Below are positions 59,786 to 64,000 of a stretch of DNA of 64,000 nucleotides, in pieces. Numbering within the stretch: position 1 is the stretch's first letter; every line of letters begins with the position of its first letter. Position numbers and translations under genes: made by a program. Below the pieces are notes generated by a model that made no database searches, was not told the origin of the DNA, and was given only the letters and a program-made list of their open reading frames with translations. The stretch spans positions 552,904 through 616,903 of the forward strand of contig NZ_KB217478.1 of assembly GCF_000331305.1 (NCBI RefSeq). The letters run 5' to 3'. This DNA is from Calothrix sp. PCC 7103. Lineage in GTDB: Bacteria > Cyanobacteriota > Cyanobacteriia > Cyanobacteriales > Nostocaceae.

Positions 59786-61162
59786 TTAACTTTCCAATTT
59801 TACAATCAAACGACGCAGGCGCCAAATAAACGCTCCTGCTGATGTACCCACACCAATAGCTTGTCCTATCCATAAACCTACACCATTTAAGCCCAAGTGG
59901 AATCCTAGAAAATAACCGCTTGCTAACCCAACTAGCCAAAATGCAGCGAAACTTAATAACATTGGTACTTGTGTATCTTTAAGTCCACGCAAGGCGCCTT
60001 GTGCTGTGGTCTGCACTCCGTCTAAAATTTGTGATACTGCTGCCACAACTAACATTGATGTAACTAATGGTATCAATTTTGCGTTCTCTGGTTTGTTAAT
60101 ATCTAAGTAAAGACTAATAATGGGGCGTGGGAATGCTAGTAATAACACTGCCATGAAAGTCATAAATATTGCACCTAAACAGATACTAATATTAGCTGTA
60201 CGTCGCACACCATCAGAATTATTTTGTCCATTCCACCATCCCACTCTAATTGTTGTGGCAAAAGATATTCCTAAAGGAACCATAAATAGTACAGCAATAG
60301 TTTGAAATACAATTTGGTGTGCAGCGAGTGTTTCAGTACCTAACAACCCCATTAAATACGTTGTAATACTAAACAATCCCACCTCAAAACCAAATGATAT
60401 ACCAATCGGTGCCCCAATCCATACCATTTCACGTAATATCTTGGGTTCAATTTGGTGTAACTTTTTAAATAGCCGAAAACTTTTCAGTTCCCTATGCTTG
60501 AGTGTATAAACAATCAAAGATAGCAACATTATCCACTGTGATAATACACTTGCTATGGCAATACCCGATAACCCCATCGCTGGAAATCCTAACTTGCCAA
60601 ACCCTAGTATATAATTACCCGCTGCATTGAACAGAGTTCCAAGAACAACTATGGTAGTGATGGGTCGAACCTGAGAAAGTGAAGATAAAACGCTTTTGAG
60701 CATTGAAAAAGTTAAAGCTGGCAGAAAACCCCAAACGATAAAATCGAAGTACTTTTTTGCTAAACTTACAACTTGTGGCACCTGACCAAATCGCAACATA
60801 AGCGAATCAGCATGTGCAAGTAGTATCATCAAAGGTATTGATAAAAGTAAACATAACCAAAATCCTTGTCGTGTCACCTGCTGAATTTTGGCATTATTAC
60901 CACTTCCAAACGCTTCTGCAACTAAGGGACTAATACCCACAACCACACCTGTTGCCGTAACTAACAACGTCGTAAACGTAGTAGTTGCCAAACCTCCTGC
61001 TGCAAGAGTATCGGTACCTAACCAACCCATCATCACAGTATCAACAAAACCAGTAGCAGCTTGAGCTATTTGTGCAGATGCCAAAGGAATGGACAAATGT
61101 AACAGTGAATTAATTTCTGTACGAGTATTAGGTTTTATAGGTTTAACAGGTAAATGCACCAT
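59786..61162 (-). CDS. MATE-family multidrug efflux transporter
   Basis: A 458-residue protein with 12 predicted helices from the ATG at 61162. The internal MATE repeats begin HLSIPLASAQIAQAATGFVDTVMMGWLG and WIGAPIGISFGFEVGLFSITTYLMGLLG. It is a sodium- or proton-driven exporter of cationic drugs or metabolites of the DinF/NorM type. The extra N-terminal frame to a TTG at 61201 is not used. Normal length. Confidence 0.92.
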   Translation of the reverse strand: MVHLPVKPIKPNTRTEINSLLHLSIPLASAQIAQAATGFVDTVMMGWLGTDTLAAGGLATTTFTTLLVTATGVVVGISPLVAEAFGSGNNAKIQQVTRQGFWLCLLLSIPLMILLAHADSLMLRFGQVPQVVSLAKKYFDFIVWGFLPALTFSMLKSVLSSLSQVRPITTIVVLGTLFNAAGNYILGFGKLGFPAMGLSGIAIASVLSQWIMLLSLIVYTLKHRELKSFRLFKKLHQIEPKILREMVWIGAPIGISFGFEVGLFSITTYLMGLLGTETLAAHQIVFQTIAVLFMVPLGISFATTIRVGWWNGQNNSDGVRRTANISICLGAIFMTFMAVLLLAFPRPIISLYLDINKPENAKLIPLVTSMLVVAAVSQILDGVQTTAQGALRGLKDTQVPMLLSFAAFWLVGLASGYFLGFHLGLNGVGLWIGQAIGVGTSAGAFIWRLRRLIVKLES

Positions 61163-61454
61163 ATATGTATCAAGATAATAAAATTGCGATATGACTTTCA
61201 ATATAAAGAATAAACCTTTGTAAAAAGCGCATCATCTATCCCAGCGCTAAATATAATCGCAAAGAATAGGTAAAAAAATTGATGAAGATTGCTTAAAGAA
61301 CCAAGTGTAATCACTTAGATTGAGACATCAATGATATATTTGAGTGAAATTATTGGTATAAAAGCTCAAAGGGTTCATCCACCACTTAAATATCAAGCTT
61401 ACGCAATTGGCAGATAAAAACTAAAAAAATAAATGTGGAGTGGAGAATATAAAA

Positions 61455-62372
61455 GTGTCAAAGTCAAAATTGAAATTACCATTATTAGGATTAACGCTAA
61501 CCAGTTTAGCATCAACATCATTAACTAATCGCGTCATTGCCAACGAAATCAATATAGAACCTAATAATACTTTAAATCAAACCACAGAAACTAAACAAAC
61601 TCAAAAAATTACAACTAACTCAACGGCGCCAGAATTATTAGACAATACATTTAGTTCAGATGCGGCGCCTATATCTGGAGAAATATCTTATCAAGCTGCT
61701 GATTTACAAGTAAGTTCCAATTTAAAATCAACAAGTGACACTACCAACAATACCAGCGGATGGGCAGTAACACCAGAAATTGGTACACTAGGCATTGGCG
61801 CCTCAGTAACAAAATCATTAACACCGAATTTAAACGCACGAGTAGGTGTAAATGCAGCATCGATAAGTGTAGGTGGTTATCAGAAGCGTCGAAATGAAGT
61901 TACCTATGATGCCAACTTAGATTTACTAAACGTCTCCACCTTGGTTGATTACCATCCATTTCAAAATTCTGGATTTAGAGTCAGTGGTGGTTTGGTATTC
62001 AACAATAATAAAGTTGAAGGTAGAGCCAGAATTAGAGATAACGTAGAATTTGAGTACAACAACAACCGCTATACTAGCAAAGATATTTCTTCTATAAAAG
62101 GCAAAGTTTCATTTCCCAATAACATTGCACCATATTTAGGTATCGGTTGGGGTAATGCTGTAAAACCAGGAAACCGTTGGGGGTTCTCTGCTAACTTAGG
62201 AGTTATTTTTGCAGGGGCACCGCAAGTTAATTTAGATGCTGATATAGTTAACGAAAGCTTACGCGAACAAATTAAGCGTGACTTGAGAGTCGAAGAAAGA
62301 GAACTTGAAGACGATATTCAAGGATTTAAATTTTATCCAGTTCTTTCTGTAGGTGTTTCGTATCAATTTTAG
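61455..62372 (+). CDS. Outer-membrane beta-barrel-like protein
   Basis: A 305-residue protein from the GTG at 61455, which has GGAG 9-13 bases upstream; a GTG at 61440 adds five residues. A signal peptide (KLKLPLLGLTLTSLASTSLT, cut near RVIANE) is followed by a low-complexity Asn/Thr region and then amphipathic strands (LGIGASVTKSLTPNLNARVG, NSGFRVSGGLVFNNNKVEGR) ending in a terminal Phe (LSVGVSYQF). This is the look of an outer-membrane barrel. A similar organisation occurs in OmpW-like proteins; the exact family is unknown. Confidence 0.75.
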   Translation: MSKSKLKLPLLGLTLTSLASTSLTNRVIANEINIEPNNTLNQTTETKQTQKITTNSTAPELLDNTFSSDAAPISGEISYQAADLQVSSNLKSTSDTTNNTSGWAVTPEIGTLGIGASVTKSLTPNLNARVGVNAASISVGGYQKRRNEVTYDANLDLLNVSTLVDYHPFQNSGFRVSGGLVFNNNKVEGRARIRDNVEFEYNNNRYTSKDISSIKGKVSFPNNIAPYLGIGWGNAVKPGNRWGFSANLGVIFAGAPQVNLDADIVNESLREQIKRDLRVEERELEDDIQGFKFYPVLSVGVSYQF

Positions 62373-62432
62373 GCAACGGATGTAACGGATGTATTTGAGC
62401 TTCATCCGTTACATCCGTTGAAATCTGTTGCC
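62372..62432. repeat. GGCAACGGATGTAACGGATG hairpin, copy 3 (full)
   Basis: GGCAACGGATGTAACGGATG and CATCCGTTACATCCGTTG, followed by AAATCTGTTGCC, are near-perfect arms of about 20 bases. It starts at the last base of the TAG stop codon of the preceding gene and ends just before the convergent ferredoxin gene. Confidence 0.8.
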
Positions 62433-62436
62433 AGTG

Positions 62437-62841
62437 TTATAAGTTTGTAGAAATTGCCTGTACTGGACAAGTAGGTATACATTGTTCGCAAACGATGCAA
62501 CGTGAGCGTGTAAATACTAGTTTATAAGTTTCTGGGTTGAGGGTCAGCGCTTCTGTTGGACAAACCCCCGTACATAACCCGCAGTCTACACAAATGTCTT
62601 CATCTACATATATTTCGCCAAGTGTCAACGACACAGCAATATTTTGAGCGCGCATCCAGTCTATTGCTGCATCTAACTGGTCAATATCTCCCGAAAGCTC
62701 TACTACTAGCTTACCAATTTGATTCGGTGCCACTTGTGCGCGGATGATATTTGCTGCGACGTTAAAGTCTTTTGCGAGTCGGTATGTGACTGGCATTTGC
62801 ACTGTGCGTTTGGGAAAGGTGAGAGTAACTCGTTTTTTCAT
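62437..62841 (-). CDS. NIL-domain 2[4Fe-4S] ferredoxin
   Basis: A 134-residue protein with an N-terminal NIL ligand-binding-like domain (residues about 2-75, KLVVELSGDIDQLDAAIDWM) and a bacterial-type ferredoxin with two cluster motifs, CVDCGLCTGVCP (84-95) and CIVCEQCIPTCP (115-126). This is a common cyanobacterial protein; its electron partners are not well defined. It is convergent with the outer-membrane-like gene. Confidence 0.92.
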   Translation of the reverse strand: MKKRVTLTFPKRTVQMPVTYRLAKDFNVAANIIRAQVAPNQIGKLVVELSGDIDQLDAAIDWMRAQNIAVSLTLGEIYVDEDICVDCGLCTGVCPTEALTLNPETYKLVFTRSRCIVCEQCIPTCPVQAISTNL

Positions 62842-62906
62842 ATATATATGTATATTTCGTTAAACTAAATGATGATAGTACCTTAATATCTTTTAATAAT
62901 TCTGCT

Positions 62907-63497
62907 ATGGCTGATGAAGAGCAAATTAATACACAGCAAAACGCTGTGTCAGGAACGCGCGTTAGAAATTTTCTAATTGCAATCGTAGCAATTGTTTTGA
63001 GTGTTGCGCTAGTTTTGGGTTTACGTACTGAAACAAATACTGCAACATTGACTTCTTTAGGTGAACAGTCTACACCACTGGATGTGGCTTTAAGTAACGG
63101 TAAACCTTCTATGGTAGAGTTTTACGCTAACTGGTGTACTGTTTGTCAAAAAATGGCGCCGGATATTGCAGATCTAGAGAAAGAGTACGCAGGCAAACTT
63201 AATTTTGTGATGCTGAATGTAGATAATACTAAGTGGTTGCCCGAAATGTTGCACTACCGAGTAGACGGTATACCTCATTTTGTGTTTCTTGATCAAAATG
63301 GAGAAGCACTCGCTCAAGCAATTGGCGACCAACCTCGCGTTATCATGGCTAATAATCTTAACGCATTAGCTACTAATTCTCCTTTACCTTACGCTCAAGC
63401 TAGTGGAGAAGTTTCTAAATTTTCTGCACCTGTGGCACCTACGGGTAGCGAAGAAGACCCTCGTAGTCACGGTAGTCAAGTTGGGCAACAGATGTAA
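62907..63497 (+). CDS. txlA: Membrane-anchored thioredoxin-like protein TxlA (HCF164 type)
   Basis: A 196-residue protein with one N-terminal helix (about 21-38) and a thioredoxin domain with the active site WCTVCQ (Cys77, Cys80) in MVEFYANWCTVCQKMAPDIA, and cis-Pro in VDGIPHFVFLD. It corresponds to TxlA/HCF164, a lumen-facing disulphide reductase required for cytochrome b6f and photosystem assembly. The end of the coding region (QQM-stop) lies in the hairpin repeat 63486-63546. Confidence 0.92.
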   Translation: MADEEQINTQQNAVSGTRVRNFLIAIVAIVLSVALVLGLRTETNTATLTSLGEQSTPLDVALSNGKPSMVEFYANWCTVCQKMAPDIADLEKEYAGKLNFVMLNVDNTKWLPEMLHYRVDGIPHFVFLDQNGEALAQAIGDQPRVIMANNLNALATNSPLPYAQASGEVSKFSAPVAPTGSEEDPRSHGSQVGQQM

Positions 63498-63546
63498 CGG
63501 ATGCAACGGATGTAACTTATCCGTTACATTCGTTTTATCCGTTGCA
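63486..63546. repeat. ATGTAACGGATGCAACGGAT hairpin, copy 4
   Basis: CAACAGATGTAACGGATGCA and AACGGATGTAA are matched by TTATCCGTTACATTCGTT and TTATCCGTTGC. The TAA stop of txlA (63495-63497) is part of the repeat. Confidence 0.75.
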
Positions 63547-63852
63547 AATAACTTATTAATAACTATATAAATAAAAAGATTTTTTTGACTTATTGATTAT
63601 AAAAAATAATTTTTTGATGAACTCATATAGAATAATGTTATTGGTTACGGGATTGCCCAAACAAAATATTAAGTTAACAGCAAATCTAGTATGAAAAATA
63701 ATTTAATAACTAGATGACTGCAAACGTTAGAAATAGCTTTTAGTTGGTATAGCGTTGCGTCTCGACTCACTCAACTTTACAATAATTTACTCAATTGAGC
63801 AAAATCGGCGCCTAAGAAAAAATCTAATATTGCCGCATAATAGGCACCTATT

Positions 63853-63880
63853 GGTGGAGACGCGATTTATCACGTCCCTA
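63853..63880. repeat. GGTGGAGACGCGA hairpin, copy 4 of the GTAGAGACGCG family
   Basis: GGTGGAGACGCGATTT with ATCACGTCCCTACG as imperfect arms. The gap 63498-63892 contains only this and the preceding repeat, plus a GGCGCC site at 63807; no gene was seen. Confidence 0.5.
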
Positions 63881-63892
63881 CGATGATTGATT

Positions 63893-64000
63893 TTATTGAT
63901 TTTTACATTTGTTCAAGGTGTCGCGGTCAATTTTGCTCATTTGATCAATTTGATGAAAATCGCGTAATGCTATTGAGTAAGCATAGCTTGTTGGTTCGTC
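63893..64000 (-). CDS. C-terminal end of an unidentified protein (partial)
   Basis: A minus-strand frame runs in from the right edge and stops at a TAA (63893-63895). It encodes DEPTSYAYSIALRDFHQIDQ, then MSKIDRDTLNKCKNQ. The residue mix is that of a normal soluble protein, but the family is not recognisable. Confidence 0.4.
   Translation of the reverse strand, partial: DEPTSYAYSIALRDFHQIDQMSKIDRDTLNKCKNQ

Larger units (their letters stand above)
848..63812. other. Highly iterated palindrome GGCGCC, about 100 dispersed copies
   Basis: By eye I count about 100 copies of GGCGCC over the window, with examples at 848, 3081, 7158, 12510, 16742, 20416, 27402, 31212, 38842, 43215, 49542, 52352, 58401 and 63807. 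The sequence is AT-rich (about 38% G+C by eye), for which about three copies would be expected by chance. Copies are in all three frames of genes (Gly-Ala, Trp-Arg or Arg-Arg, and others) and in gaps. Flanking bases vary. I saw no GCGATCGC (HIP1). Confidence 0.85.

Overview
The window is chromosomal DNA of a cyanobacterium, most likely a filamentous heterocyst-forming type (Nostocales; inference). The evidence is gene content: Psb32, IsiA/Pcb chlorophyll antennas with flavodoxin, phytol kinase, TxlA, IspG, an alr0857-family protein, DUF1822/DUF928/DUF4346 proteins, CHAT proteases and a NACHT-HEAT STAND protein. The DNA is AT-rich, with many small hairpin repeats between genes. No rRNA, tRNA, CRISPR array, intact transposase or prophage was seen. 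The palindrome GGCGCC occurs about 100 times, inside and outside genes, where only a few copies are expected by chance; it appears to play the role the HIP1 octamer plays in other cyanobacteria.

Layout. 0.2-1.2 kb: an NAD-dependent epimerase. 1.2-5.7 kb (minus): a probable iron-stress operon with two antenna/flavodoxin pairs, a small cysteine-rich membrane protein and an IsiC-like hydrolase. 6-11 kb: AcpH-like phosphodiesterase, a GNAT-like protein, DUF4346, Psb32 and a GH5-CBM2 glycosidase. 11-21 kb: a CHAT-protease region with decayed gene remnants, an intact CHAT protease, a three-gene cassette (sigma-70-like factor, DUF1822, CHAT-CHASE2 membrane protein), an MFS transporter and a DUF928 protein. 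21.0-21.4 kb: two similar promoter-to-terminator cassettes that look like duplicated small RNAs.

21.5-35 kb: lipid kinase, IspG, CtpA-type protease, ExbB/ExbD with twin VWA proteins, a pRiA4b ORF-3-like protein, zinc metallopeptidase, DUF5331, [2Fe-2S] protein and CysK. 35-45 kb: MOSC protein, thioredoxin, Gfo/Idh oxidoreductase, a second sigma/DUF1822 pair without its CHAT partner, a lone ABC ATPase, a NagX-like acyltransferase, peroxiredoxin Q and a KMO-like flavoprotein. 45-64 kb: NACHT-HEAT protein, phytol kinase, UspA, pentapeptide protein, ABC ATPase, polysaccharide export protein, DUF1400 hydrolase, stomatin-like protein, FolP, TpiA, MATE exporter, an outer-membrane-like protein, NIL-ferredoxin and TxlA.

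How parts fit together. The minus-strand antenna/flavodoxin cluster supports photosystem function under iron limitation (established for isiAB). The sigma/DUF1822/CHAT-CHASE2 cassette is the best candidate for an undescribed signalling system: an extracytoplasmic CHASE2 sensor fused to a caspase-like peptidase, coupled to a sigma-like factor. Its wiring is inference. At least seven dispersed hairpin or MITE-like families occupy the gaps; several overlap the stop codons of neighbouring genes.
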